From contig NZ_CP026378.1 of NCBI RefSeq assembly GCF_002953215.1, forward strand, positions 3,454,540-3,518,539: a DNA stretch of 64,000 nt, in the 5' to 3' direction. Position 1 is the first letter of the stretch; the number at the start of each line of letters is the position of its first letter. This DNA is from Mixta calida. Its GTDB lineage: Bacteria > Pseudomonadota > Gammaproteobacteria > Enterobacterales > Enterobacteriaceae. Under the pieces are notes generated by a model that worked only from the letters and a program-made list of their open reading frames with translations, ran no database searches and was not told the origin of the DNA. Positions 1-8,110 of this stretch are shown here, one piece after another. The position numbers and the translations under genes were made by a program.

Positions 1-11
1 TTCTGAGAAGA

Positions 12-88
12 TGGTGCATCCGGGAGGATTCGAACCTCCGACCGCTCGGTTCGTAGCCGAGTACTCTATCCAGCTGAGCTACGGATGC
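12..88 (-). tRNA. tRNA-Arg (anticodon ACG), copy 1
   Basis: A complete 77-nt tRNA reads on the minus strand, with encoded CCA at positions 12-14 and the acceptor 5' G at 88. Acceptor, D, anticodon and T arms all fold. The anticodon is ACG, which after deamination to ICG reads CGU, CGC and CGA. It is identical to the next copy and to the E. coli argQ/V/Y/Z type, and is last in a serV-arg array. Confidence 0.97.
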
Positions 89-178
89 ATTACAAATTCT
101 TGTATAACGCAGGGTGCTAACAACTCACCGTGACACAGACTGCTAACACTGTATCGATTTACTTCACACTCTCTGAGA

Positions 179-255
179 TGGTGCATCCGGGAGGATTCGA
201 ACCTCCGACCGCTCGGTTCGTAGCCGAGTACTCTATCCAGCTGAGCTACGGATGC
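179..255 (-). tRNA. tRNA-Arg (anticodon ACG), copy 2
   Basis: This second 77-nt tRNA-Arg(ACG) has encoded CCA at 179-181 and is identical in sequence to the copy at 12-88. It lies 11 nt downstream of the tRNA-Ser gene in transcription order. The array probably continues beyond the window edge, as E. coli has four such arginine genes here. Confidence 0.97.
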
Positions 256-266
256 ATCTCAATAAA

Positions 267-359
267 TGGCGGTGAGGGAGGGATTCGAACCCTCGATGCA
301 GCTTTTGACCGCATACTCCCTTAGCAGGGGAGCGCCTTCAGCCTCTCGGCCACCTCACC
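267..359 (-). tRNA. serV: tRNA-Ser (anticodon GCT)
   Basis: A 93-nt class II tRNA with a long variable arm, encoded CCA at 267-269 and anticodon GCU, which reads AGC and AGU serine codons. Size and sequence match E. coli serV. It is the first gene of the serV-arg tRNA operon, directly below a strong stable-RNA promoter. Confidence 0.97.
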
Positions 360-423
360 TTACGCGTTCTTGCGAACTGTGCTGCTGAACTTTGTTTCCG
401 CTCATCGGCACTGCGTGGCGCAC

Positions 424-451
424 ATATTACTTTCCCGGACTTATAAGTCAA
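424..451 (-). promoter_or_regulatory. Promoter of the serV-arg tRNA operon
   Basis: On the minus strand TTGACT (446-451) and TAATAT (424-429) are separated by 16 bp and followed by a GC-rich discriminator (GTGCGCC). GC-rich discriminators are typical of stable-RNA promoters repressed by ppGpp and DksA, so stringent control is a reasonable inference. The promoter sits about 65 bp upstream of the mature tRNA-Ser end. Confidence 0.75.
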
Positions 452-591
452 ACAATTTTTCCCAACAAATTTTCGTTTGCACAAAAGCCACGCAATTTGC
501 ATGTTTTGCCGACAAAAAGAGTGATTAATCAACAGAGAAACCGGGGAGAGTTCACAAACTGACGTAAAAAGGGAGAGAAAAGATCGGGCGG

Positions 592-629
592 GAAAAAGCA
601 TTGCGCCTCACTGCAAAGAAGCGAGGCGC
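592..629 (-). terminator. Intrinsic terminator after csrA
   Basis: GCGCCTC (603-609) pairs with GAGGCGC (623-629). On the minus strand the hairpin is followed a few bases later by a five-T run. It lies 20 bp past the csrA stop codon and separates csrA from the tRNA operon. Confidence 0.6.
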
Positions 630-648
630 GCGATTCTGTATAGCTTTC

Positions 649-828
649 TTACTGAGGCTGGCTCTTTTCAGCCTGAATGCGCTGATAGATTTCTTCACGG
701 TGTACTGAGACTTCTTTCGGCGCGTTCACGCCGATACGTACCTGGTTACCTTTGACGCCCAGTACCGTTACCGTCACCTCATCGCCAATCATGAGGGTTT
801 CACCAACTCGACGAGTTAGAATAAGCAT
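649..828 (-). CDS. csrA: Carbon storage regulator CsrA, mRNA-binding translational regulator
   Basis: A 59-aa protein beginning [12 protein letters not shown] and ending KSQPQ. It keeps the N-terminal beta strand and the central [15 protein letters not shown] segment of CsrA, including the arginine (R44) needed for RNA binding. The dimer binds GGA motifs in leaders of carbon, biofilm and motility mRNAs. The AAGGAG ribosome site seven bases before ATG contains a GGA, which fits known CsrA autorepression. It lies between alaS and the serV tRNA operon as in E. coli. Its antagonist RNA CsrB (60.0-60.4 kb) and the sensor BarA (46.5 kb) are also in this window. The C-terminal tail is two residues shorter than in E. 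coli. Confidence 0.98.
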
Positions 829-1020
829 TCTTTGCTCCTTGAAAGATTAAAAGAGTCGGGCCTGTCGGGTCCCCGGCATTATCCATCATATAGCGCTAAA
901 CGTAGATGATGACAAATACATCAAAGCATCTTGTCACGCCAATACATTCTGCTGATAGTTAGTTTAGCCGAAATCATTACCCGCAACCTGACTTTGTTAT
1001 TACAGAGTACGGATTGCATT

Positions 1021-1054
1021 AAAAAGCGCCAGCGGAGGTAATCCGCGGCGCTTT
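1021..1054 (-). terminator. Intrinsic terminator after alaS
   Basis: On the minus strand AAAGCGCC pairs with GGCGCTTT, with an inner GCGGA/TCCGC stem, followed by a T run. It begins 20 bp downstream of the alaS stop, between alaS and csrA. Confidence 0.75.
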
Positions 1055-1074
1055 CCGCACTGCTTTTTTATTTC

Positions 1075-3702
1075 TTACAGTCTGGAGACAACCCAGGATT
1101 CGACGCTGGCCAACGCCGCAGGCAGCGCCTGAGCGTCGGTGCCGCCCGCCTGGGCCATATCCGGGCGACCGCCGCCCTTGCCGCCGACCTGCTGCGCGAC
1201 CGCGCCAACCAGTTCGCCTGCTTTCACGCGATCGGTAAGATCTTTGGTTACGCCGGCGATCAGGGAGACCTTCCCATCCGCCACGGTAGCCAGCACGATA
1301 ACCGCTGAACCCAGCTGATTTTTCAAATCATCAACCATGGTGCGCAACAGCTTCGGTTCGACATTGCTCAGCTCGCTGACCAGCAGTTTAACGCCGCCGA
1401 TTTCAACGGCTTTGCTGCTCAACGAGGCGCTCTCCTGAGCCGCCTGCTGATCTTTCAACTGCTGCAGCTCTTTTTCCAGCGCGCGCGTATGTTCCAGCAC
1501 GGCGCGCACTTTTTCATTCAGGTTGCTGCTGTTGGCTTTCACCAGCTGCGCGAGATCCTGCAGCTGTTCAGCTTGCGCATTCACCTGCGCCAGCGCCGCT
1601 TCGCCGGTAATCGCTTCGATGCGACGCACGCCTGCGGCGGTGCCGGATTCAGAGGTGATGCGGAACAGGCCGATATCGCCGGTACGGCTGGCGTGCGTGC
1701 CGCCGCAGAGCTCGGTAGAGAAATCGCCCATGCTCAGCACGCGCACGCGCGCGTCATATTTCTCGCCGAACAGCGCCATCGCGCCCTTCGCCCTCGCCTC
1801 TTCGAGATCCATGATATTGGTCTCGACAGGCAGGTTGCGGCGAATTTGCGCGTTGACGATATCCTCGACCTGGCGGATCTCCTGCGGCTTCATTGCTTCC
1901 GCATGGGAGAAATCGAAACGCAGGTATTTATCGTTAACCAGCGAGCCTTTTTGCGCGACATGATCGCCCAATACCTGACGCAGCGCCGCATGCAGCAGGT
2001 GCGTGGCGGAGTGATTCAGGCGAATGCGTGCGCGGCGCGCTTCATCAACCTGCGCATCCAGACGATCGCCAACGCGCAGATGACCGGCCGTGAGCTTGCC
2101 GATATGTCCGATAGCCTGACCATATTTCTGCGTGTCGCTGACGCTGAACTCGGCATTCATGCCTTTCAGCACGCCGGTATCGCCGACCTGGCCGCCCGAT
2201 TCGCCATAGAACGGCGTTTCATCCAGTACAATCACCCCTTCCTGACCGGCGGTGATCTCTTCGGCGGGCTGACCGTTGACGTAAATGGCGGCGATCGCCG
2301 CCTTCAGCGCCAGGTTGTCATAACCTTTAAACGCCGAAGCGGAATCGATGCTAATAACATTGCTGTAGTCGGCGCCGAAGCCGCTGGCTTCGCGAGCGCG
2401 CTGACGCTGCTGCTCCATCGCCTTTTCAAAGCCCTGCTCGTCGATTTTCAGATTACGCTCACGGCAAACGTCCGCCGTCAGATCTGCCGGGAAGCCGAAG
2501 GTGTCATACAGCCGGAAAACCGTTTCGCCATCCAGCGTATCGCCCTGCAGGTTAGCCAGCTCTTCATCCAACAGCGCCAGCCCGCGTTCCAGCGTTTTGG
2601 CGAACTGCTCCTCTTCGCTTTTCAGAATCTGCTCAACCTGTGCCTGTTGACGTTGCAGATCTTCACCGGCGCTGCCCATGACTTCAATGAGCGGGCCGAC
2701 CAGCTTATAGAAGAAGCTGCCTTTCGCGCCCAGCATGTTGCCGTGACGCACCGCGCGACGAATAATGCGACGCAGCACGTAACCCCGATTTTCATTGGAA
2801 GGGATCACGCCGTCTGCGATCAGGAAGGCGCAGGAGCGGATATGGTCAGCGATCACGCGCAGCGATTTGTTGCTTAAGTCGGTCGCGCCGGTCACGTCCG
2901 CCACGGCTTTAATTAGCTTCTGGAACAGGTCGATTTCATAGTTGGAGTTCACATGCTGCAGCACGGCGGAGATACGCTCCAGACCCATGCCAGTATCCAC
3001 CGACGGCTTCGGCAGCGGCAGCATGGTGCCGTCAGGCTGGCGGTTGAACTGCATGAAAACGATATTCCAGATCTCAATGTAGCGATCGCCGTCTTCTTCC
3101 GGGCTGCCCGGCGGGCCGCCGTAAATATGGTCGCCGTGATCGTAGAAAATTTCGCTGCACGGACCACAGGGGCCGGTATCGCCCATCTGCCAGAAGTTAT
3201 CTGACGCGTAAGCGCTGCCTTTATTGTCGCCGATGCGAATAATGCGTTCGTGCGGCACGCCGATATCGTTGGCCCAGATATCATACGCCTCGTCATCGGT
3301 CGCATAGACGGTCACCCACAGACGCTCTTTCGGCAGGTTAAACCATGCCGCCGAGGTCAGCAGTTCCCATGCGAAGGCGATAGCCTCTTTTTTGAAATAG
3401 TCGCCGAAGCTGAAATTGCCCAGCATTTCAAAGAAGGTGTGGTGGCGCGCGGTATAGCCGACGTTTTCCAGGTCATTATGTTTACCGCCGGCGCGTACGC
3501 AGCGCTGGGAAGTAGTGGCACGCGAGTAGCTGCGCTTGTCCTGCCCCAGAAAAACATCTTTAAACTGGTTCATCCCGGCGTTGGTAAACAGTAACGTCGG
3601 GTCGTTATTAGGTACGAGGGAGCTGCTGGCAACAACCTGATGTCCCTTGCTATGGAAAAAATCGAGAAACGTTTGACGGATCTCAGCAGTACTCTTGCTC
3701 AT
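1075..3702 (-). CDS. alaS: Alanyl-tRNA synthetase
   Basis: An 875-aa class II synthetase that charges tRNA-Ala in the cytoplasm. I chose the ATG at 3702 ([12 protein letters not shown]) because it matches the family start. An upstream in-frame ATG at 3843 would add 47 residues with no homology. The N-terminal catalytic domain covers about 460 residues. The editing domain carries the zinc ligands HSATH (near residue 565) and [10 protein letters not shown] (near 665). The glycine-rich C-Ala end ([15 protein letters not shown]) is intact. Length equals that of E. coli AlaS. It is downstream of recX and has its own 137-bp leader; E. coli AlaS represses its own promoter. Confidence 0.98.
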   Translation of the reverse strand: MSKSTAEIRQTFLDFFHSKGHQVVASSSLVPNNDPTLLFTNAGMNQFKDVFLGQDKRSYSRATTSQRCVRAGGKHNDLENVGYTARHHTFFEMLGNFSFGDYFKKEAIAFAWELLTSAAWFNLPKERLWVTVYATDDEAYDIWANDIGVPHERIIRIGDNKGSAYASDNFWQMGDTGPCGPCSEIFYDHGDHIYGGPPGSPEEDGDRYIEIWNIVFMQFNRQPDGTMLPLPKPSVDTGMGLERISAVLQHVNSNYEIDLFQKLIKAVADVTGATDLSNKSLRVIADHIRSCAFLIADGVIPSNENRGYVLRRIIRRAVRHGNMLGAKGSFFYKLVGPLIEVMGSAGEDLQRQQAQVEQILKSEEEQFAKTLERGLALLDEELANLQGDTLDGETVFRLYDTFGFPADLTADVCRERNLKIDEQGFEKAMEQQRQRAREASGFGADYSNVISIDSASAFKGYDNLALKAAIAAIYVNGQPAEEITAGQEGVIVLDETPFYGESGGQVGDTGVLKGMNAEFSVSDTQKYGQAIGHIGKLTAGHLRVGDRLDAQVDEARRARIRLNHSATHLLHAALRQVLGDHVAQKGSLVNDKYLRFDFSHAEAMKPQEIRQVEDIVNAQIRRNLPVETNIMDLEEARAKGAMALFGEKYDARVRVLSMGDFSTELCGGTHASRTGDIGLFRITSESGTAAGVRRIEAITGEAALAQVNAQAEQLQDLAQLVKANSSNLNEKVRAVLEHTRALEKELQQLKDQQAAQESASLSSKAVEIGGVKLLVSELSNVEPKLLRTMVDDLKNQLGSAVIVLATVADGKVSLIAGVTKDLTDRVKAGELVGAVAQQVGGKGGGRPDMAQAGGTDAQALPAALASVESWVVSRL

Positions 3703-3839
3703 AAATATCCTGGAATACGCTAACGAAGGTTCTTCCCTTTGCACCGGGCGGGCGTTCCACACGGCTGCGTGAAGAGTTACCAACAAAAAGTGGGAATAAG
3801 ATAAATTTTCTTCAGTGCGAAGTAAAATCCCATCGCGAT

Positions 3840-4349
3840 TCAATCACTATAATTTCGGAAAATCGACTGGATATCTTCCATAAAAAAGCCTTTCGCCTGT
3901 AAATAGCGTTGCACCCTGGCCTTTTCTTTCCATTCTGTCGGCAACGGCAGGCCAAATTTACGCTCCGCCACGTCGAAAGCCTGCGCAGACCAGTCAATCT
4001 CAGCTTCGGCCAGCGCGGTTTCCGCCAGCTCGCGGCCAATGCCTTTTTGCGTCAGTTCCATGCGGATGCGCTGCGGGCCATACCCTTTACGGCTGCGGCT
4101 GACGACAAAACGCTGGGCGAAACGCACATCGTCCAGCCACTGATGTTCATAACACCAGGCGACGAGTTGCTCCAGCAGCTCCGCAGGGATCTCTTCAGCC
4201 TGCTCTTCATTGCGCAGCGCCGCGCGCGCGGCTGTCTGCATGATTTTGCGACGAAACTCCGCTTCGCTGTGATCGCGCATCGCCAGAATACGCGTGGCAC
4301 GATCCAGCAGGCGAGCAAAAGTAACCGGTTTTGCGGGCTTGTCAGTCAT
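3840..4349 (-). CDS. recX: RecA regulator RecX
   Basis: A 169-aa basic, helix-rich protein close to the 166 aa of E. coli RecX. It caps RecA filaments and inhibits recombinase and co-protease activity. Recognisable parts are the central [16 protein letters not shown] segment and the C-terminal LQAKGFF motif of the family. It starts 131 bp after recA on the same strand, behind the recA terminator. In E. coli it is expressed by read-through of that terminator, so it should follow recA in the SOS response. Confidence 0.95.
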   Translation of the reverse strand: MTDKPAKPVTFARLLDRATRILAMRDHSEAEFRRKIMQTAARAALRNEEQAEEIPAELLEQLVAWCYEHQWLDDVRFAQRFVVSRSRKGYGPQRIRMELTQKGIGRELAETALAEAEIDWSAQAFDVAERKFGLPLPTEWKEKARVQRYLQAKGFFMEDIQSIFRNYSD

Positions 4350-4445
4350 TACGTTTCCGTCAGGGTTGAAAGATAAGATTTGGGATAAAACGCGAGGGTA
4401 ACGAGAATTGATGGAGGATACAAAGAATTAGCGTGTTTAGCGTAA

Positions 4446-4474
4446 AAAACCCCGGCCAGCTGGGCTGACCGGGG
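4446..4474 (-). terminator. recA-recX intergenic terminator
   Basis: On the minus strand ACCCCGG pairs with CCGGGGT across a short loop and is followed by six Ts. It lies directly after the recA stop. Partial read-through into recX is expected from the E. coli case. Confidence 0.85.
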
Positions 4475-4480
4475 TATTAA

Positions 4481-5551
4481 TCAGAAGTCTTCGTTCGTTT
4501 CGCTGGCGGCGTCTTCATAATCTTCCGCCGAAACATTCGCTTTGCCTTCTTCTGTCGGGTTGTTCAGCAGCATATCGCGCAGCTTCTGTTCAATCTCGTT
4601 AGCGATGGCGCTGTTCTCTTTCAGGTAGTTGCTGGCGTTCGCTTTACCCTGGCCGATTTTATCGCCATTGTAGCTATACCAGGCACCTGCTTTTTCGATC
4701 AGCTTGTGCTTCACGCCCAGATCGACCAGTTCGCCATAGACGTTAATCCCTTCACCATACATGATCTGGAATTCCGCCTGTTTAAACGGCGCGGCGATTT
4801 TGTTTTTCACCACTTTAACGCGGGTTTCGCTGCCGACGACGTTGTCGCCCTCTTTAATCGCGCCAATGCGGCGGATATCAAGACGCACAGATGCGTAGAA
4901 CTTCAACGCGTTACCACCGGTAGTGGTTTCCGGGTTACCGAACATCACACCAATCTTCATACGAATCTGGTTGATAAAGATCAGCAGCGTATTGGACTGC
5001 TTCAGGTTACCCGCCAGTTTACGCATCGCCTGGCTCATCATACGCGCGGCCAGACCCATATGGGAGTCACCGATCTCACCTTCGATTTCCGCTTTCGGCG
5101 TCAACGCCGCAACGGAGTCGACGATGATCACGTCAACCGCGCCCGAGCGCGCCAGCGCGTCACAGATTTCCAGCGCCTGCTCACCGGTATCCGGCTGAGA
5201 ACAGAGCAGGTTATCGATATCAACGCCCAGTTTCTTGGCGTAAACCGGATCGAGCGCATGTTCAGCGTCGATAAAGGCACAGGTTTTGCCTTTACGCTGC
5301 GCGGCGGCGATCACCTGCAGAGTCAGCGTGGTTTTACCCGAAGACTCTGGCCCGTAAATCTCAACAATACGGCCCATCGGCAGGCCGCCAGCGCCAAGGG
5401 CGATATCAAGCGAAAGTGAACCGGTCGAGATGGTTTCCACATCCATTGAGCGGTCTTCACCCAGGCGCATGATGGAGCCTTTACCAAATTGCTTCTCAAT
5501 TTGGCCCAGCGCTGCAGCCAGAGCCTTTTGCTTGTTTTCGTCAATAGCCAT
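4481..5551 (-). CDS. recA: Recombinase A, SOS co-protease
   Basis: A 356-aa protein starting [21 protein letters not shown]. Walker [10 protein letters not shown] lies near residue 67 and Walker B ends [12 protein letters not shown]; the loop L2 [13 protein letters not shown] is intact. The acidic C-terminal tail ends SETNEDF. RecA forms filaments on single-stranded DNA, drives strand exchange and promotes LexA cleavage. The gene is preceded by an SOS promoter (5622-5649). Nothing unusual is seen in the coding sequence. Confidence 0.99.
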   Translation of the reverse strand: MAIDENKQKALAAALGQIEKQFGKGSIMRLGEDRSMDVETISTGSLSLDIALGAGGLPMGRIVEIYGPESSGKTTLTLQVIAAAQRKGKTCAFIDAEHALDPVYAKKLGVDIDNLLCSQPDTGEQALEICDALARSGAVDVIIVDSVAALTPKAEIEGEIGDSHMGLAARMMSQAMRKLAGNLKQSNTLLIFINQIRMKIGVMFGNPETTTGGNALKFYASVRLDIRRIGAIKEGDNVVGSETRVKVVKNKIAAPFKQAEFQIMYGEGINVYGELVDLGVKHKLIEKAGAWYSYNGDKIGQGKANASNYLKENSAIANEIEQKLRDMLLNNPTEEGKANVSAEDYEDAASETNEDF

Positions 5552-5621
5552 TTTTACTCCTAATCATGCAGGGGTAAAGCACGCCACCGGAGTGGACAAT
5601 GCTCTCGTTCGTTGGAGAGTA

Positions 5622-5649
5622 ATTATACTGTATAATCATACAGTATCAA
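5622..5649 (-). promoter_or_regulatory. recA promoter with LexA (SOS) box
   Basis: On the minus strand -35 TTGATA (5644-5649) and -10 TATAAT (5622-5627) are 16 bp apart. The palindrome CTGTATGATTATACAG (5628-5643) fits the LexA consensus CTG-N10-CAG and fills the spacer, as in E. coli recA. The -35 region overlaps the last codons of pncC. Confidence 0.95.
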
Positions 5650-6149
5650 GTCAAATTTTTGAGAAAATCATCATGCAGCGTTTGCAGCGCCAGCGCCACG
5701 GTTTGCCGCCGCACTGCATCGCGATCTCCCTGAAAAATATGGCGTTTCGCCACCCGCTGACCGGCGCTTGTGGCGAAGCCGAACCAGACTGTGCCCACCG
5801 GTTTGTCGGCGCTGCCACCATCCGGTCCGGCGATGCCACTGACCGCAATGGCGAAGTCGGCGTTAGCCTCTTTTAACGCGCCGGCGGCCATCTCTTTTAC
5901 CACCTGTTCGCTGACCGCGCCCCACTGTTGCAGGCTGGTTTCGGCGACGCCCACCATCTGCTGCTTCGCCTCATTACTGTAGGTGATAAACGCGCGTTCA
6001 AACCAGGCGGAGCTGCCGGGCACGTCGGTCAACACTTTGGCAATCCAGCCGCCGGTACAGGATTCAGCGGTCGTTACCGTCGCGTGATGCCGCAGCAATA
6101 GCTGCCCGGTAAGGATGCTTAATTCATTAAGCCGATCGTCAGTCATCAT
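5646..6149 (-). CDS. pncC: Nicotinamide-nucleotide amidase PncC (CinA C-terminal family)
   Basis: A 167-aa single-domain CinA-C protein. It deamidates nicotinamide mononucleotide to nicotinate mononucleotide in the pyridine-nucleotide salvage cycle. Family signatures TTAESCTGGWIAK near residue 25, FERAFITYSNEAK, and the glycine-rich AVSGIAGPDGGSADKPVGTVW segment are all present. The N-terminal molybdopterin-binding domain of full CinA is absent, as in E. coli PncC. It precedes recA on the same strand, and its stop codon overlaps the recA -35 element. Confidence 0.93.
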   Translation of the reverse strand: MMTDDRLNELSILTGQLLLRHHATVTTAESCTGGWIAKVLTDVPGSSAWFERAFITYSNEAKQQMVGVAETSLQQWGAVSEQVVKEMAAGALKEANADFAIAVSGIAGPDGGSADKPVGTVWFGFATSAGQRVAKRHIFQGDRDAVRRQTVALALQTLHDDFLKNLT

Positions 6150-6498
6150 TCCATCCTTGTTAGCGATATCAGTAACGTTAGCAATAAACCTGGCGCAAAG
6201 CGTACCGTTTTCACGTTTTACCGCAGATGAAATTGTGCTTTTGCGAGGCGGGTTCCTGCGATATATGAGGGCTGCGGGCAGTTTAGCAAGGCGGTCAGAC
6301 TATTTATTCTTACTGCCGGAAAACAGGTTCCCGACGAAACAGGGTAATGCGCGTGCTGTCGCTACGGATCGCTCAGGCGCGTAATAATTAAAGATGAAAA
6401 TTGCGATCGCGGTTGGATTATTGTGCTGCTCGCTGTGACATCAGCCCGTAAAGGCGATTAAGTTAAAACAATGTTTCATTTTCATTGGGAGAATGAGT
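6150..6498. other. Intergenic region between pncC and the DapA-family gene
   Basis: This divergent 349-bp gap must hold the promoters of pncC (minus) and of the downstream plus-strand gene. I find no RNA gene. A 14-codon reading frame at 6394-6438 (MKIAIAVGLL...) looks like a truncated signal peptide or a leader peptide, without further support. E. coli has mltB upstream of pncC; no trace of it is seen. Confidence 0.4.
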
Positions 6499-7386
6499 AT
6501 GGGATCGCAACCTGAATTTTCCGGCGTCTGGTGCCCTTCGGTTACGCCTTTTACGCAGGATAACCGCATCGATTTTGACGCGCTGGGGCAGCATTTCGCC
6601 CGTCTGGACGCCTCTGGAATCGATACGTTGTTGTTAATGGGCAGCATTGGCGAATTCGCGTCCCTGTCACAGGAGGAGCGCAAGCTGCTGCTGCGTGAAG
6701 CGCGCCGGATGTCGCGTTTAAGTATGGTGGCGAATGTCTCCAGCACCTGCCGCGCCGATATGGTGGAGCTGGCGCATCTGGCGTGGGAAAGCGGCTATGA
6801 CGCCGTGATGGTATTACCGCCATGGTATTACGGGCAAACCCGCCGGCAGCTGTTAAGTTATTACCGCCAGCTGGACAGCGAGCTGGGCGGCAAGTGGTTC
6901 GCCTATAATTTCCCGGCGCGCACCGGCTGCGATTTGGACGCCGCGCTGGTGGCGGAGCTGGCTGCGGAACTGCCTCGCTTCATCGGCATAAAGGATACGA
7001 CGGACTGTCTTTCCCATAACCGTTCATTAATCGAAGAGACGAAAAAAGTGCGTGACGACTTCGCTGTGCTCTCCGGCTACGATGAATATCTGCTGCCCAA
7101 TCTGCTGGCGGGCGGGGCTGGCGTCATCTGCGGACTGAATAATCTGGTGCCTGCCATGTTTGCCGAAGCGATGCACGCCTGGCGCGCAGGCGATCTTGCC
7201 GCGCTTAGCCAGTTTCAGCAGCGCATCGGCAAACTGATGGCGATTTACAGCGTTGGCGATGATTTCGTTAGCGCCATCAAAACGGCGGTGTCACGTAAAT
7301 TTGGCTATATGACGCCGCTGTCGCGCAATAGCGGCGGCGCCTTGAATGAAGCGCAGTGCGACGCCATTGATATGCTGTTCAGCTAA
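6499..7386 (+). CDS. DapA-family aldolase/lyase (dihydrodipicolinate synthase superfamily), substrate unknown
   Basis: A 295-aa TIM-barrel protein of the Schiff-base class I aldolase family. The N-terminal GSIGEFASLSQEER box near residue 48, the catalytic-type tyrosine in YNFPARTG, and the Schiff-base lysine in FIGIKDTTD near residue 165 can be seen. The GEF..LS.EER form is closer to sugar-acid aldolases such as KDG aldolase or YagE-like proteins than to DapA itself. I start it at the second ATG, because GGGAG lies 7 nt upstream; the ATG at 6493 sits too close to it. It stands alone with no enzyme, transporter or regulator partner. E. coli has no such gene next to pncC. Confidence 0.8.
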   Translation: MGSQPEFSGVWCPSVTPFTQDNRIDFDALGQHFARLDASGIDTLLLMGSIGEFASLSQEERKLLLREARRMSRLSMVANVSSTCRADMVELAHLAWESGYDAVMVLPPWYYGQTRRQLLSYYRQLDSELGGKWFAYNFPARTGCDLDAALVAELAAELPRFIGIKDTTDCLSHNRSLIEETKKVRDDFAVLSGYDEYLLPNLLAGGAGVICGLNNLVPAMFAEAMHAWRAGDLAALSQFQQRIGKLMAIYSVGDDFVSAIKTAVSRKFGYMTPLSRNSGGALNEAQCDAIDMLFS

Positions 7387-7392
7387 CATCCG

Positions 7393-7427
7393 TAAAGCGG
7401 CGAAGCGGCTAACGCTGCGCCGCTTTA
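7393..7427. terminator. Inverted repeat between convergent genes, probable bidirectional terminator
   Basis: TAAAGCGGCG (7393-7402) and CGCCGCTTTA (7418-7427) form a perfect 10-bp stem. It lies between the converging DapA-family gene and the zinc-ribbon gene. The T tracts are only three long, so termination may be inefficient. Confidence 0.5.
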
Positions 7428-7456
7428 TGCGCGGATGCGTTATCGTCCGCTGAGGC

Positions 7457-7798
7457 TTAGCTCTTTTTCACGAATTCGGATTTCAGCTTCATTGGGCCAA
7501 AGCCGTCGATCTTGCAATCGATATTGTGATCGCCTTCCACCAGGCGGATCCCTTTCACTTTAGTGCCGATCTTCAACGCGGAAGAGCTGCCTTTTACTTT
7601 AAGATCCTTAACCACCGTGACGCTATCGCCATCCGCGAGTTGGGTGCCGTTGACGTCGCGCACCACCAATCCTTCATCCTGCGCAGCATCCATCGCTTGT
7701 TGAGACCAGATATGGCCGCACTCAGGGCAGTTCAGCGCGTCGCCATCCTGCCAGGTATATTCGGAATGGCATTCGGGGCAAGAAGGTAAAGTCTGCAT
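7457..7798 (-). CDS. yjdM: Zinc-ribbon protein of the YjdM/PhnA family
   Basis: A 113-aa protein with two N-terminal CxxC knuckles ([10 protein letters not shown] and CPECGHIW) forming a zinc ribbon within the first 30 residues. The C-terminal beta domain has the family segments [14 protein letters not shown] and [11 protein letters not shown]. The old name PhnA (phosphonoacetate hydrolase) is a misattribution for this family, and its true role is unknown. Length and sequence match E. coli YjdM closely. In E. coli it lies elsewhere, near phn and proP, so its position beside mutS is a rearrangement. Confidence 0.9.
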   Translation of the reverse strand: MQTLPSCPECHSEYTWQDGDALNCPECGHIWSQQAMDAAQDEGLVVRDVNGTQLADGDSVTVVKDLKVKGSSSALKIGTKVKGIRLVEGDHNIDCKIDGFGPMKLKSEFVKKS

Positions 7799-8110
7799 TA
7801 CAACCTCATCAATAAGTACCCTGGCGGGTAAACAAAAAAGGCGGCCATTCTATAACCTTAATTTTGATGTGGATAGCCTTTCTTATGCACGATACGTTAT
7901 TGAAGCGTTGCCGCCCGCGATGTTTTGCGAGCCGCGCCGAAAAAGCATGAGCGGAAATGGGGTAACGCTCCCTCTCCAGCGCTGCGCCTGTTAAGGTCGG
8001 GTAGCGCTTTAGATGCATTAACGATAGGATCCGCCTTAATACCCAGACCGCCGCTGATATCAACAGGAACACGCAAGTTGAGTGACATGACCGCAAAAGG
8101 ATCAACAGAT
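7799..8110. other. Divergent intergenic region upstream of yjdM and mutS
   Basis: About 310 bp without a recognisable gene. It holds the ribosome site of yjdM and, by position, the promoters of both divergent genes. No palindrome or RNA gene stands out. Confidence 0.4.

Noticed and set aside
1489-2877. Long plus-strand frame (462 codons) opposite alaS
   Set aside because: GC-rich coding regions leave long antisense frames; the alaS reading is unambiguous and this frame has no family match.
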